A stretch of DNA of 64,000 bases from Gnetum montanum (lineage: Eukaryota > Streptophyta > Gnetopsida > Gnetales > Gnetaceae). Location of the stretch: positions 195,779 to 259,778 of the forward strand of contig MNCI01033476.1 in NCBI GenBank assembly GCA_015680685.1, given 5' to 3'. Both the position numbers and the translations under genes were made by a program. Positions within the stretch are counted from its first letter, which is position 1. Every line of letters begins with the position of its first letter. The notes under the pieces are model-generated. The model was not told the DNA's origin and searched no databases. It saw nothing but the letters and a program-made list of their open reading frames with translations. Positions 1 through 11,165 of the stretch are shown here, piece by piece.

Positions 1-1080
1 AAGGCACATTTCTTTGGGTTGAGCCTAAGCTCATATTTTATACAACGTTTTAAAACCAAATCTAAGTCTTGTATGTGCTGCTATGGTGTTTTTGATTTAA
101 CTGCAATGTCATCCACATAATCATTGAGTGAATGAAGTATGTAATCGCTAAAAATGAATGTCATTGCCCTTTGATATGTGGCACCGGTGTTCTTCAAGCC
201 GAATGGCATCATTGGTCGTCCTGAGCTGATGTTCCGGGTTAATCCGTATCTAATTATATCCTGAAAAGCCATCCATAAAAGACAACAGAGTGTGCCCCGT
301 AGTTGAGTCAACAAGTTGATCAATGCTAGGTAGCGGGAAGTCATCCTTTATGGTTGTGATGTTGAGATCCCTGAAGTCTATGCATAGGCGAATGCTCTCG
401 TTCTTCTTTGGGACTATAACCATGTTGGAGACCTAGTCAGCGTAGTCAACAACCTGAATGAAACCAGCTTGATAAAGCTTAGTAATCTCATTGTGAACTG
501 CCAGTGCTACCTCAGGTTTGACCTTGCGTGCTTTCTGTTTCACTGGTCTTAACTTGGGATCGAGAATAATGTTTTGTTGGACAATGCGAGGATCTAGTCC
601 AGGCATGTCATTGTAAGACCAAGCAAATGCTTCCATGTTGTCTCGAAGTACATGTTCTATATCCTTGGCAAGTTGAGGTTGTAATAGTATGCTTAATTTT
701 AATACCTTAATTTCACCGTCAGGCATAATTATGGGGGTTTCAGTTAAAGGGTCTTCAGTGATGCTATCAGCTTCTATGTCCAGAGATTTTTTCATACCTT
801 CATAGCTGTCTAATATTTGTTGCATTGAGGCTACAAATGTGTCGCTTGTTGATGGACCTAAGTTGATAGAATTTATGTTGATTTCTCTTGTGATCTTTCC
901 GTATGACCCATCGATGGTCAATGGTGTGAATAGATGCTTGCAAGCCATCGTGCTTGCTCCTACCAATAAACAGGGAGCAAAGTGAGATAGGGGGGTTGTT
1001 ATGCTCTCCAAGCAATGTAACTCATGTGTACATTTGACGATGACTAAGGTATGTGGTGGTAATTTATTGTCATACCTAGG
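1..1080 (-). pseudogene. pol fragment of element A: start of the RT ORF, reverse transcriptase
   Basis: The reading starts near 1080, right after the repeat array. It gives a leader (LPPHTLVIVKCTHELHCLES), then AFAWSYNDMPGLDPRIVQ and the RT entry KVKPEVALAVHNEITKLYQA around 450-650. After a break near 430 come MPFGLKNTGATYQRAM (about 150-215) and the catalytic YVDD (YVDDIAVKSK, about 85-115). Then LRLNPKKCA reaches the window edge. So RT fingers and palm are present, including the two Asp of YVDD, but the frame is broken between 345 and 433 and the middle (the VPKKDGK region) is degraded. The enzyme would copy element RNA into DNA in cytoplasmic particles. RNase H and integrase should follow beyond the left edge. 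Confidence 0.9.
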
Positions 1081-1084
1081 AGCA

Positions 1085-1275
1085 TGGCATTTTAAGGCCT
1101 TACTGGGCCGTTCAATAGTTTGGGGCCATTTCGGGCCATCATGGTAGTTTAAGGCCTTACCGGGCCAATTGTGGCAGTTTAAGGCCTTACCGAGCTGTTC
1201 GACAGTTTGGGGTCATTTAGGGACATCATGGCAGTTTAAGGCCTTACTGGGCCGATTGTGGCAGTTTAAAATGCC
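1085..1275. repeat. Short tandem array, TTAAAC family (left array of A)
   Basis: Five to six units of 28-30 bp, each beginning AGTTTAAGGCCTTACCGGGC or the variant AGTTTGGGGCCATTTCGGGC. On the minus strand this reads GGCCTTAAACTG, the same core as in the arrays at 6735-6985 and 30598-31735. The array separates the antisense gene from the RT ORF. Confidence 0.85.
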
Positions 1276-1589
1276 TAAGTTCGCTGCATGGTTTGTAACC
1301 GTTATTGAGTGTAAGACTGCGAGATGAGGAGTTTACACCGAGATGTTTAGTTTGGACAACAAGAATTGTTGTGCGAGGAAAGATCTTATGATGGTGATAT
1401 TTGGCCCAAAACATAGTTATACATTCTTATTGTGTTCATAGGTATTTGCATTGTGATTAATTATTATGTTTACTGCATTCAATTTACCACTTGTATTTTA
1501 CTCTAATTTACAGCTTATATTTTACTCAAAATGAGATAAAATACCCAAGACGCCGATTTCCTAGAGGGTAGGGCAGTGTGAGCAATGTA

Positions 1590-2545
1590 GGAGTGTATAA
1601 AATGCAAAGTAGTGAGCATTAAACGCAGGATAGCCAGTGACAGCGTGAACTTAGATCAAGTCCCAGCATAAACCCCACAAAGCTCAAGCATGAACCTAGT
1701 TTCGTAGCATTAGCGTGAACCCAGTCTAGCCATGCAAGTGTGGTGGCAAAGATCTGGTTGTAGGGGGAGGTAGACGAGGGTTGGGTGCATTGGAGGTAGC
1801 TTTAGGGCATGGCAAGTCAGATGAGAGCATCCAGCGTGTAGCTTCAAACCCCAGCGTGAGCCTACCTCAGTATATTCTTTCTTTGTGACGGTATTCTATG
1901 GTGTCAATTAATAAGACAGTTCCTCTGGTTTTCATTGTTCCCTTGTTTTGTTTCTTCATTATTTCTAGTTCTGTTAATTGCATCTTGCGGTCCTGATTCT
2001 GGTTTGTTCATTTAGGAGTTGCTAGATTTCCAAGCTCTGTGAGGTTCAAGGTTCAACGTGAACTTAGCATGCAGGGTTCAGCGTGAACTCAGCGTGCAGG
2101 GTTGAAACCCCAACTTATAGGGTTCAACATGAACGCCACGATGGGTAAGGGTAAGCAAATAGAAGGCCAGGGGAGGAAGGAGCCTAGCTTGACCTTCACC
2201 GAGGAGAGTGAGGCGATGCTCCAGTGCCTGCCTAAACCCATGACTCCATCATGGTCTGGGTCGATGTGCCGGTAGGCTCTGATTTGCTATCCAAATTTGT
2301 GTTTTTTGCCTATTGCTCCTGTCAATTTACCCCATTGCGTAGCGTAGATGTTTCCACGGCGTAAGGTTTCTATAGCATAAATGTTTTCATAGCGTGAAGG
2401 ATACGCTTGTCATGCGGGGTTTGTGCTTCCTCGTTCCAGTGTGAAGGACTTGCATGCCGAGATTTCCAATGTGCAGGGTCTGCACGCTAGGCGTTTGCAG
2501 CGTGCAGGGTCTGCACGTTGGGCATGAAGCAAAATAGCTTTCCAA
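1590..2545 (+). promoter_or_regulatory. Iterated AGCGTGAAC / GCGTGCAGGGT region upstream of and inside the first intron of the antisense gene
   Basis: TGTATAAAATGC near 1591-1602 is a TATA-box candidate on the plus strand. Between it and about 2545, variants of AGCGTGAAC occur near 1641, 1684, 1709, 1853, 2058, 2083 and 2121. GCGTGCAGGGT-like copies occur near 2090 and 2496. Similar words (GCGTGCACGCTAGGCGTAC, ACGTTGGGC) are iterated in the LTR of A (10540-11000). A promoter role is inferred from the TATA-like box and the position before an ATG at 2129. From 1276 to 1590 I see nothing specific. Confidence 0.4.
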
Positions 2546-5500
2546 GTGTTGGTCCCTAGGATGGACTTTATTTTTGCATAGCTAATTTACTGTGGTTTCT
2601 GAGAACTTGCAGGGATCCTAAGCCTTTCCTCCTAGTGGTGGAGCTTGTTGGGGTTCTGGCATGATTTGGGCCTATTGATTCTGACGAACCTACTCCTAAT
2701 ATGATTGTTGATCGAAATGGAGTTTGGTTCTGAATGGGTGTCTACAAGTTTCTTCCCTTTATGCTAGAAAAATTCAGTGTGGTAATATGGTCCCACTTAA
2801 GTGAACAGTTAGCACGAAGCATGCTTGAGACCATGTTACCGGGATCCTCAAACAGCGTAGCAACTTTCATGGTTGACATCGATGAGGGACCACTTACGAT
2901 TGAGGACGGTCCTTCTGGAGGACCCAGATCTACCTGTCCATTATCACGTGTATGGGACTTATTGTCAAATGGCCTTCACCACATCAATAACATCCTATTT
3001 CTAGCTGCTCATGCACATACTTTGTTCCAGAACCCTCCTGGAACGGTGTACCGAGTAAGAAGGTAAGGTTATTCAATTTAGCATTTTTTCCTTGCTAATT
3101 AGTAGTTTTTTATGTTTTGACCATCATCTCTTTGCAGGCCTCAATTCGATAACAAAGGAGTGTGCATAGGAGATGATGGGATCGCTTTGGCTCATACCAC
3201 CTTAGAGGCTTTCAGGACGGGTCCCACTCTCCGTGGTGCCGTGTTAGCCTAGACTAAGGATGAAATTATCCATTTCCACAAGCGATACTCCTTTGCGCAA
3301 TGTGAGGCTCGAGGGTGGTTGCATGGGGATTGGTCTCGTAATGGGCCAATTTTTCCATGCAATGCTGATTTGGCTCCTAACGATCTGAATCCACCGTCTG
3401 ATGTTAAGAAATGGTATTCTTGATGCCTCATTTTGTTTTTTTTGCTACATCGTTGGTTATATTGACTCCATGGTGTTACCTTATGCGTACAATGGACGTT
3501 TCCCCTGGTGAATCCACTATCACAACTGAGTGGATTGAGAGCACCTTGGCTATGAAATTCAAGGAGGTTGGCAGTGCACAACGATGGCTATGTGATAAGG
3601 CATCGCCATACATTATCAGTTGTTTAAGTGATGCCAGCCTCATGGAGTTATTTACTACCGTAAGTCCCGATGTCTCTGTGACTGAGATTATCACGATCGT
3701 TGATTCGTTCAACGAAGCTGTCACCTACTATAGCACTCGCATCAAGGGTGTTAAGGTAGTTTTTCATCTATCGATGGAGTTCTTTTCAGACCTCTTCGGT
3801 GTACCGATAGATGGGGCTAGAGTGGTTTTGGATCGAGCGCAAAGAGAGATCCATGTTGTTCGTGAATTGGAGGACTGGTTGGGCATTCTTAAAGGCACTA
3901 AGGGATTACCCATGCAGGGAAAATCAAAAGTAGCTGAAGTTAATGAGTTGTATCCCTTGTTTAGAGTGTGGGTGTTTCCCAAATCCCTGTCTCAAGTAAA
4001 GACTTTTGGGGTGGAACCTGTGCGTATCATGCACACGATTTTGGAGACTAGGGTACGTTATAATTAGGCCGAGTTTTTACTTACAGGTTTCCATGGGGAG
4101 ATAGTGAGGTTGCATTCGAACATTGAGGAACAATCCCATTTCACCTTTGCATTCTTTGCCAATTATTTGCACCGACTGGCCGAATTTTTAGTTCTTCGTG
4201 CGGATAACAAGTACGTGTTAAGGGATCGTAACCAACTATCTCACCCGTGGATTCACCACTTATTTGAGGTGACCCAATCTCAAGATGCTCCAGAGGGGAT
4301 CGACAAGTTGATTTCTGTGACAATAGAGGGATCATCTGGTGCTTCTATTCATACATGTGATAGCATAGGGTTGGAACCAGATAGTGTGCCCTATATTGCT
4401 AGGAGAGCTGATCAAGTGATTAAGGAAACAATCAGGAAGGCAAAATCCAAAGTTCAAAAACACGAACGCTCTAGAGAGGTTGCTCCAACTGTAGATGAGC
4501 CAAGGGTGAAACGTATACGATTTAAAATTCCTGCATGAGGTAAGTAAGCCTGATTCACTGATTTGTGCTTATTTTATTCATCATTAGTATTATTCTTATT
4601 CAATTTTACATTTTTGGCCATTTATACGAAACTAATGTTGAACCTATGAGTTTTCCTAGAGCTGATTTAGGAAATAAGGAGAGAGGAATTAGCCACAATC
4701 GTCAAGGAGGAAGAGGTCCAAACGAACTCAAATGAGGAGGAAGAAATTGGCAAAGATGAGATGGAAGTCCCTGTACACCAAAGGGAAGTGACCAAAGAGC
4801 GGGAGGAAGACCCCATGGGAAAGGAACACATTGTTGATCCGGATGGGCTCGATGAGATGTTTGATGGTTTCCTCAAAGGAAGGTTGGAGCTTGGCGATCC
4901 TCTGAATCAGGAAGAAGAGAGAGATCTTGGTATATTTTCCTTATTATTTTTACTTGCCTTTTGAATTGTGCTTTCCATTATTCTAAATTTTGATTTTATG
5001 TTTTTACTGCTACAAGGCGAAAATGTTGAGACCAGGACAGTTCCTAACATCCATTTATAAGTCCCTATGATGAAGGCTCCCATGGAAACAACCACCGAAG
5101 CTAACCCATCTCCAACAAAGAAGCCATTTACTTGGATCGAAATGCCAAGTAAAATGGATTTTGTCCTTGGCATCGTTGATGAGGTAGTTGGATGCATCCA
5201 GCAAGCTTACCCTGAAATAGGTACAGATGTCTTAAGCGTTTGGCATGCTTCGTTTTTTTTTGTACCCGTTTTTAGTGCTCAATGTCTAATGTATATTTTT
5301 CTCATGCAAATAGGGGCTAAACTGAGGTGGGATCCATCTGAGGCTATGTGTATTGATAGTTTTCCTGCACTACCACCAGAGATTGAGCAAGTGCCAAGGC
5401 AGATCTATGACGAGGTGGCAGAATATGTTGTGCAGAACACCAAGTCTCTTTGGACCTACAGGCGTTCTATCAAAAAGCTATGGTTGCAAATTCAGGCAAG

Positions 5501-6299
5501 GGAAAAAGAGATTTCCAAGCTATCAGCAAAACGAGATGACCTCAAATCACACTATGAGTTTGCCTCGGCAAGGTTGACTGGCGATCATTCCTAGCGAACT
5601 TCCGAGATTACTTATACTAGGTATTGGAACCTATTAAATCATCAAGTAACTATGACCCGGGAGCTAGCAGAGCGTAAGGCACAAATAGACTTGTTGAATC
5701 TCAAGTGCTAGGATTGGAAGGCTTTTGTGTCTAAGGTGCGAAAATGGGGTCAAGATGAAAAGATGCATAAATATCATTATGAAAAGGCATTGAAGGAGCA
5801 ATCCATAGAGAAGCATCAACTGGAAATGTTTGTAGAGGATTTAGGCCTATGATCTTCATTTGATGCTTTTGCTAGATACACTGTGGTAGAGATGGAGTCC
5901 CCCAAGAGGGTTATTACTACAGCTTCTGGGGAGGTTTCTGTGGGCAAGTTTCCTCTCAAATGTTCCACTTGGTTTGTGGTAGATAAAGGGAAGGCCTTAG
6001 CCGATGTTGATCTAGGTCTTGATGGAACTGACTGGGCAAGTGTCTCTGAAGAGGAAATCCTTCGTCGGCTGGAGTTTGGTCTACGAGGATCTTCTTCGGT
6101 AAGTCGTTTAAATTTGTCAACTTTGTTTATTAGTCTTTAGCAGGGAATGTCATCTCTTTTTTGTTAATTATTTTCTTTCTTCTTTTTTCCTTTATAGAGT
6201 CACGGCGATGACGGTGGCTAGGAAGGTGGCCCCAGTGGAGTGGGGCAAGATGATGCGGAGGAGCCTGAAGATCAAGCTCCTCCTAGATTTGATGCCTAG
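2129..6299 (+). pseudogene. Antisense intron-containing gene carried inside element A (unknown function, coiled-coil C-terminus)
   Basis: This is a spliced gene on the strand opposite to gag and pol. GT-AG introns seen directly: 2272-2612, 3063-3137, 4540-4659, 4930-5016, 5221-5313 and 6099-6197. The reading frame continues across each one, which is strong evidence that they are real. A further junction near 3414-3475 and a short one at about 4053-4086 are unclear. The protein would be roughly 900 residues: start MNATMGKGKQIEGQGRKEPS, a middle part with RYSFAQCEARGWLHGDW and FHLSMEFFSDLFGVPIDGA, an acidic Glu-rich stretch (4700-4930), a predicted coiled coil (about 5460-5860, REKEISKLSAKRDDL), and an acidic tail ending PRFDA at 6299. 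About ten in-frame stops, mostly explained by C-to-T or G-to-A changes, make it dead. I do not recognise the family. Extra ORFs in both orientations are known in Tat-lineage elements; this could be one, or a captured host gene. Confidence 0.7.
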
Positions 6300-6734
6300 T
6301 TCTGATCTGATGTTTTTTTTTTTTGTTAAAGTGATCATGTATACAATCTATGTATTGTGTGGGGACATTGTGCTAAGTTGTAATTGACTTTAATACATTT
6401 ATACAATTTTTTTTCGGTTGAGTTTTCTGTTATTAATTTTTTTTGTTTGAATTTTGAGTTTGTTTGAGCACTGATAAGCGTAGATTTGAGATGAAAATAT
6501 TTTTTTTCTTTTGGTTGTTTAAATGTAACCAAAATGCAATAGTGTAAAATGTTTTTGTTCATTTTGTTGTTTAAGTGTAATGCACGAAGTAGGAATGCAA
6601 GCAGGAATGTAATTGTAATTGAAGCATAATCATATAAAAGGGGGATGCAAAGGAAAACTGTAACTGATAACGCAACAATGTAAGCATAAATTCGAATAGT
6701 GAACTTGAATTAAGAGAAAACAAATGTAAGAAAA
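6300..6734. other. 3' flank of the antisense gene, non-coding
   Basis: AT-rich, with T runs at about 6309-6325 and 6405-6440. No ORF or repeat is recognisable. It presumably holds the 3' UTR and polyadenylation region of the antisense gene. Confidence 0.5.
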
Positions 6735-6985
6735 TGCTCTAGTTTAAGGCCATTTCGGGCCATGTGCATAAGTGTGTCAGTTTAAAGTCATGACGGACTG
6801 TAGTCTTGATGTTCTAGTTTAAGGCCATTTTGGGCCCCATGCACTAGTTTAAGGCCATTTTGGGCCATGCGTAAATGAGGGAAGTTTCAAGTGATACTGG
6901 TGGGTTTCTTGACAAACCGGCCATGGCTAGTTTTATGTCGTTGCAGACATGTGGTAGTTTAACGTCATTTCAGATGATGAATGTA
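6735..6985. repeat. Degenerate tandem array, TTAAAC family (right array of A)
   Basis: Copies of AGTTTAAGGCCATTTTGGGC near 6740, 6817, 6846 and degraded ones near 6779 and 6956. On the minus strand each reads GCCCAAAATGGCCTTAAACT, very close to units in the D array (for example near 30730). It starts directly after the stop of the gag-PR ORF, as does the D array. Confidence 0.75.
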
Positions 6986-8298
6986 GCTTAGTGGTTTAGT
7001 AATTTTTTGAGTTTTCTTAATTTAACATTAGTAGTGGCATTAATAGGTATGATCCTGTACTCAGCGTCCCCTTCGTTGATCACGTTGAATGGTAATTCAA
7101 CCCAAGGGACATCCAATGGAACAGGCTCTATGTTGGCGTCTTCTAGTATTTCCGTATGTTCAGTAGTTTTGATGTTTGTTGTAGTTTCTAGGTTGAGCGA
7201 TATACGTACAGTTTCAGGTTTGGGTGTTTCTATGTTAGGTGAAGTTTCTTTTACGTCTGATGGATCATTGTCTATTGATCGCATGTAACTTTGTTTTTGC
7301 TTTGTGTCATCCTATTTAGGTTCTTCAAACTTAACCTCCGAGCCTTAGTTTGTATCTGTATGTGACGAGATGGTAGGTGTAGTAGCCTCCCCGTGTATAA
7401 CGATTTCACCACCTTCATAAGGCAAGTGGATCTCTTGGTGTATGGGGGAAGAGACTACTTTGAGTTGGGCCAAACAGGATCTTCCTAATATTAAATTGAA
7501 CCCTAGCATTTCTTCGATGACAACAAAGTTAGCAAATTTGGGGAATCAATCCCCTGCTATAAAGTCCAAAGTTATGGTGCCTTTTACTACTATGTGTGAT
7601 CCACTAAAAAATTTTAAACATGTGGTGAAGGTCGATCTAATTAGTTCCGTAAGCCCTAATTGTTTGATAATGGGTTAGGGTACTACATTTGTGGCGGCTC
7701 CGTCATCTACATGCACTCGATGTATTTTGAATTGGTTTACTTATATCATTATGAACATAGGTCTGGTTGTTACTTCTCCTATTTTCTCATCAATTTTGAT
7801 ATTGTTAGTGTGGAAGCCTAGTGATTTAGAAGTTGATCCTTGAAGCGAATACATTACCGCATGAATTGACGATTCATTTGGAGGTAAGTCTTCACTTACC
7901 GGGATCGATGTCAACATGTGTACTAGGGCTTCGCGATGAGTTTGAGAAGTTAACATCAGGTCATATAGGCTTAATGAAGTATTTTTTTGTTTAAGTTCCT
8001 ATGTGACCTGTGTTAGGTTTGTTTCTAAATCTTTACCGTTAGGTGCATGTTTGTTAGTGGTTACTTGGTCTATCAGGCCCAACAGTTTTATCTCATGTGT
8101 AGCTGGTTTGACATTTTCTTCCATAACCGTTGATTTTGATGCATCATGTATTCTTGATGATTCTCCCTTATAGGTCATGTTTGATTCATTATTAGGTGAT
8201 GTCATGGGTACTGCACTTAATGGAGTAGGCTTGGGGTGTCCTAAGGCAAGTTGTTGATGTTCTTTCTCCAATCGTTCACGTGTGAGCCTGTCTGCCAA
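6985..8298 (-). pseudogene. Protease part of the gag-PR ORF of element A
   Basis: Running down from 8298, MADRLTRERLEKEHQQLALG leads through a linker to SEDLPPNESSIHAVMY (about 7870). Then comes the aspartic protease core VHVDDGAATNVVP (about 7690-7725) and a second conserved motif FNLILGRSCLAQLK (about 7440-7490). After the protease, HQEIHLPYEGGEIVIHG and a C-terminal tail rich in Thr and Glu end at LRKLKKLLNH and a stop at 6985. The protease would cut the Gag-PR precursor in the particle. The order and spacing match element D (29560-30340) closely. At least one frameshift near 7740 and several stops separate the pieces. The ORF ends here; RT is in a separate ORF about 6 kb further on. Confidence 0.8.
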
Positions 8299-8309
8299 GC
8301 AGTCTCACG

Positions 8310-9729
8310 TGTGGCATGGGGGAAGATTTGGTTTCTAAACATTAGGTTGCTTTGAAACCTGTATGACGTATGGAGTAGGACGGGGTTGCGATAGGGTGGT
8401 TGAAGGTGGTTGAGTATCAGGTGGTTGAGTGTCAGGCTGCCTAGGCACCCTGATAACGTATGGGGTCGATTGATTTTGTGTTTGTGAAATGGAAGGTTGG
8501 TGGTTATCAGGATGTTTGGGTATCTTGACAACATATAGGGTTGGTCTTGTTGGGGGTTGTACCTTCATAGTTGCAATTGCGGGTGGCACCCGGACTACAT
8601 AGGGAGCGGGCCAGGTCAGAGGTTGCGTGTTTGACGTTGTAGCAGTAGGAGGTACACACACCACGTATGGTTTGTCTTGTGGTGGTATGGTAGAGGTTGC
8701 CACTGCAGGGGGTATCCGGATGACATAGGGTCTTTGCGGGGTAGGCAGGTTATATGGAGGATATGATGCTTGAGATGTGGGTGTTTGTGCAGTAGGAGGA
8801 ATACAAACTACGAAGGGTCTCCTAGGTGTTTTCTATTCATTATCTAAATAAAGGGTGTTAATCCAAGGTGCTTCTTGTTCATTGTCTAAGTAGATAGTGT
8901 TAATTACATATGGTGCTTCCTTAGTATTTAGCGGGTCCTTATATATGCCCATGGATTGGTTTTGCGGTTGAACTGGGTTGGACTCATCAAAAGTTATTTC
9001 ACCCCTATCTATCATTCGTTGAATGTCTTGTTTTAGGGAAAAAAAATCGGTACCATGCCCATTACGTTGATGGTACTCACAAAACCTATCGAGTCTAAAG
9101 CCTTTTGGGACAGGAGGCTCATTAGGTGTGGGCAAGCCTAGATTCTTGATCAATTCACAGAATTGATCATGTCTTTGAATAGTTGCAGGAGACATTTGAT
9201 TTTGTTTCATCATTCCATCCTTCAAAAGTTGGTCAAATAGTTGATAAGGCTTCACAAGTAGTGGTGTGTATTGAGAGGGATCTTTCCTCTCAAATTTTTG
9301 GGCATGACCTGTTGTAGCAGTTTGCGATGTAGAAGGTTCGGGTGGAGTAGCAGGAGCTGGTCTAGTATAGTTAGTAGGGGCAGTGGACAGTTTATCTTGT
9401 TGTCTCGTACTCATTTTTTGTGCTTATGCTACTGCTGCTATAGTTGCCTTAGCCTTTTCTTTGTCCTTCTTATTATGTTGGTTTTTAAAGGCTGAATAAG
9501 CTGGATCATGACTATTTTGTGCAGCTTCTTCAATATTCTTTATTTGTACAAATGCTTGGCTAAGAGTGTGTGTGTTAAGATAGTACAATTTTGACTTCAC
9601 AAAATCATTAACGAGCCCCTTTAGAATAGTGAGGAGATAAGTCTCCAGGATTGGCTCATGAAGCTCATTGAGGGAAGCACTCCACCGTTGAATAAATTTT
9701 TGAACAAGGCACTGATTTGGAAGGTTCAA
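8310..9729 (-). pseudogene. gag of element A, N-terminally truncated, with PYVV-repeat region
   Basis: The capsid C-terminal part lies at 9424-9729 (FIQRWSASLNELHEP, KGLVNDFVKSKLYYL, LSQAFVQIKNIEEAAQ). After a frame break come 8833-9414 with YTPLLVKPYQLFDQLLKDG and a remnant zinc-binding motif CEYHQRNGHGTDFF, in which the last Cys of the usual C-H-H-C set is Phe. Then 8320-8832 encodes at least seven degenerate repeats of PYVVRVPP or PYVIRVP separated by Pro/Thr/Gln-rich spacers. Gag forms the particle shell and binds RNA. The N-terminal half of the capsid, present in D at 27777-28080, is missing: only about 100 bp separate this ORF from the PBS, so an internal deletion is likely. Confidence 0.8.
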
Positions 9730-9835
9730 AATCAGATTTAATGTTGACGCAATGTGAATCTGAGGAAACCCGATGGTAGATCAGAAGCACAGGGGACGGG
9801 TGTATGAGATCAAAGTAGATTTAAACAATTTCAGG

Positions 9836-9852
9836 TCCTCCTTCTAGCGCCA
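9836..9852 (-). other. Primer binding site of element A
   Basis: On the minus strand TGGCGCTAGAAGGAGGA begins 5 nt after the LTR terminus TACA. Element D has the closely related TGGTGCTAGAAGGATGA at the same distance from its LTR. The exact tRNA was not checked. Confidence 0.75.
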
Positions 9853-9857
9853 TTTTC

Positions 9858-11165
9858 TGTACTGTCTGAAATCATCCGTGCAAGGCTGGAATGGGACGAG
9901 CACTACGTGATTTATAGACGAGTACAGAAGATCCTACCTTCACTTGAGGAGGAGCTAGAATTGACGAAGGTAGAGTACCTTGGGTGGTCCGCACGCAGAT
10001 CAGACAAGGATTTCCCCAACATATACCAATGTGAAATACGCTGGGTTATGCGTAAACAGCATGATAAATGTTGACCAGAACATGAACGTGCAAAGAAACA
10101 AATGTAGAGATAAATAAAAATGGACAAAAATTGTAACAAACCTTGACCAAAAATGAAACAACTTTATTGCAAAATGAGATTACAATGCACTGGTCTGAAC
10201 GCAGTTGTGAATCTGACACAAGGTGGACGAAGAGCCCCGGTGGATCCAGAGGGATGATGGTTAGCTGGTTTCAACTGCAAGCACAGTGTGAAGGCTGTAT
10301 ACTTAGCATACAGGGTAGAAGTCTAGCATATGGGGTTCCTACCCTAATTTCCTAAGTGCCTCCAGGTTTTGTCTCCTATTCTCCCAAAATTACCAATCCC
10401 GATCTAGTCAAAAATTGGGGTTTTTATGAGGTTTTGGGCATTGGATTCGGATCTGGAAGTGTATGAGTGGGTGTGGGTGAGAGAATTTTGGGTCAGGTAA
10501 CATGTGGCTACATTGTCTGAGTGCAAAGAAAATTACAATTGTACAGCGTGCTGCATGCCAGCGTGTACATGTTGGGCGTGTGAACTCAGTGTACAGACTT
10601 GCCCAACGCAAGAGAATTGAAATTTACAAACGAATATACTTTTATAATAGAAAATCTTGAATTTTTCCCTTGGATCATGAGAATGCTTCCTGTCAAATTT
10701 GGGCTCATCTGGGCTCGATCTAACATGATTTTGGAAGGCTCCGACTGGTGTACGCTGGGCTGCACGCTGGGCGTACATGCTGGGCTTGCAAGATGTACAT
10801 GCTCAGCATGTGAGCTTTAAAATGCATGATTTCAAGGTCAAAACCTGACTTTCCTGAGCCCATGATGATGCCTAACAATGGCCTTGTCTCTGAGAGTTGA
10901 TGCCTTGTGAAAATCCTGCTTTGAAGTGCCTATTTTGGTTCACCTTTGAAGTCATACGTTGGGCGTGCACGCTAGGCGTACACGTTGGGCATACAAGATG
11001 CATACTTAGTGAAAACCAAGTCTTTTAAGCTTAATATTTGCTAGGTTTGATGTTAGATGTCACCGTAGTCTTCTGTGGATCTCAGGGGACCTTTTCCTGT
11101 TCAGTTCGACTCCGTTTGATGTTGTTTTTGAGGTTCGCAAGCTTCGATCATGCTGGGAAGCATCA
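9858..11165 (-). repeat. 5' LTR of element A
   Basis: On the minus strand it starts TGATGCTTCCC (11165) and ends CAGTACA (9858). The 3' end is fixed by the PBS. The 5' end is the last TG...CA-compatible point before sequence homologous to ORF-X of element C (from about 11170), so it is approximate to about 10 bp. The length of about 1.3 kb agrees with the D LTR. The region 10540-11000 holds many copies of ACGTTGGGC / GCGTACACGTTGGGC / TGTACGCTGGGC, an iterated U3-type block. Confidence 0.65.

Larger units (their letters stand above)
1..11165 (-). mobile_element. Element A: Tat-lineage Ty3/gypsy retrotransposon, truncated by the window edge
   Basis: Read on the minus strand the order is 5' LTR (11165-9858), PBS, gag, PYVV-repeat region, protease, a TTAAAC repeat array, a long intron-containing gene on the opposite strand, a second array, then the reverse transcriptase running off position 1. 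RNase H, integrase and the 3' LTR would lie left of the window. The RT motifs AFAWSYNDMPGLD and MPFGLKNTGATYQRAM are typical of the plant Tat clade. The copy is dead, with frameshifts and stops in every ORF. It interrupts the plus-strand element I at about 11166; the matching I sequence to the left is outside the window, so no target-site duplication can be checked. That both arrays and both ORF blocks belong to one element is inferred from strand, order and the shared repeat. Confidence 0.75.

Noticed and set aside
2129-6299. Ordinary host gene
   Set aside because: It is flanked by arrays typical of the element and lies between its PR and RT, with many stops; better read as element cargo, though capture of a host gene is not excluded.
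7007-7288. Plus ORF opposite the protease tail of A
   Set aside because: Shadow of the minus-strand gag-PR ORF, which has homology to D.
10599-10820. Short plus ORF in the LTR of A
   Set aside because: It lies in the iterated U3 block of an LTR, with low-complexity repeats such as CTLGCTLG; chance ORF.
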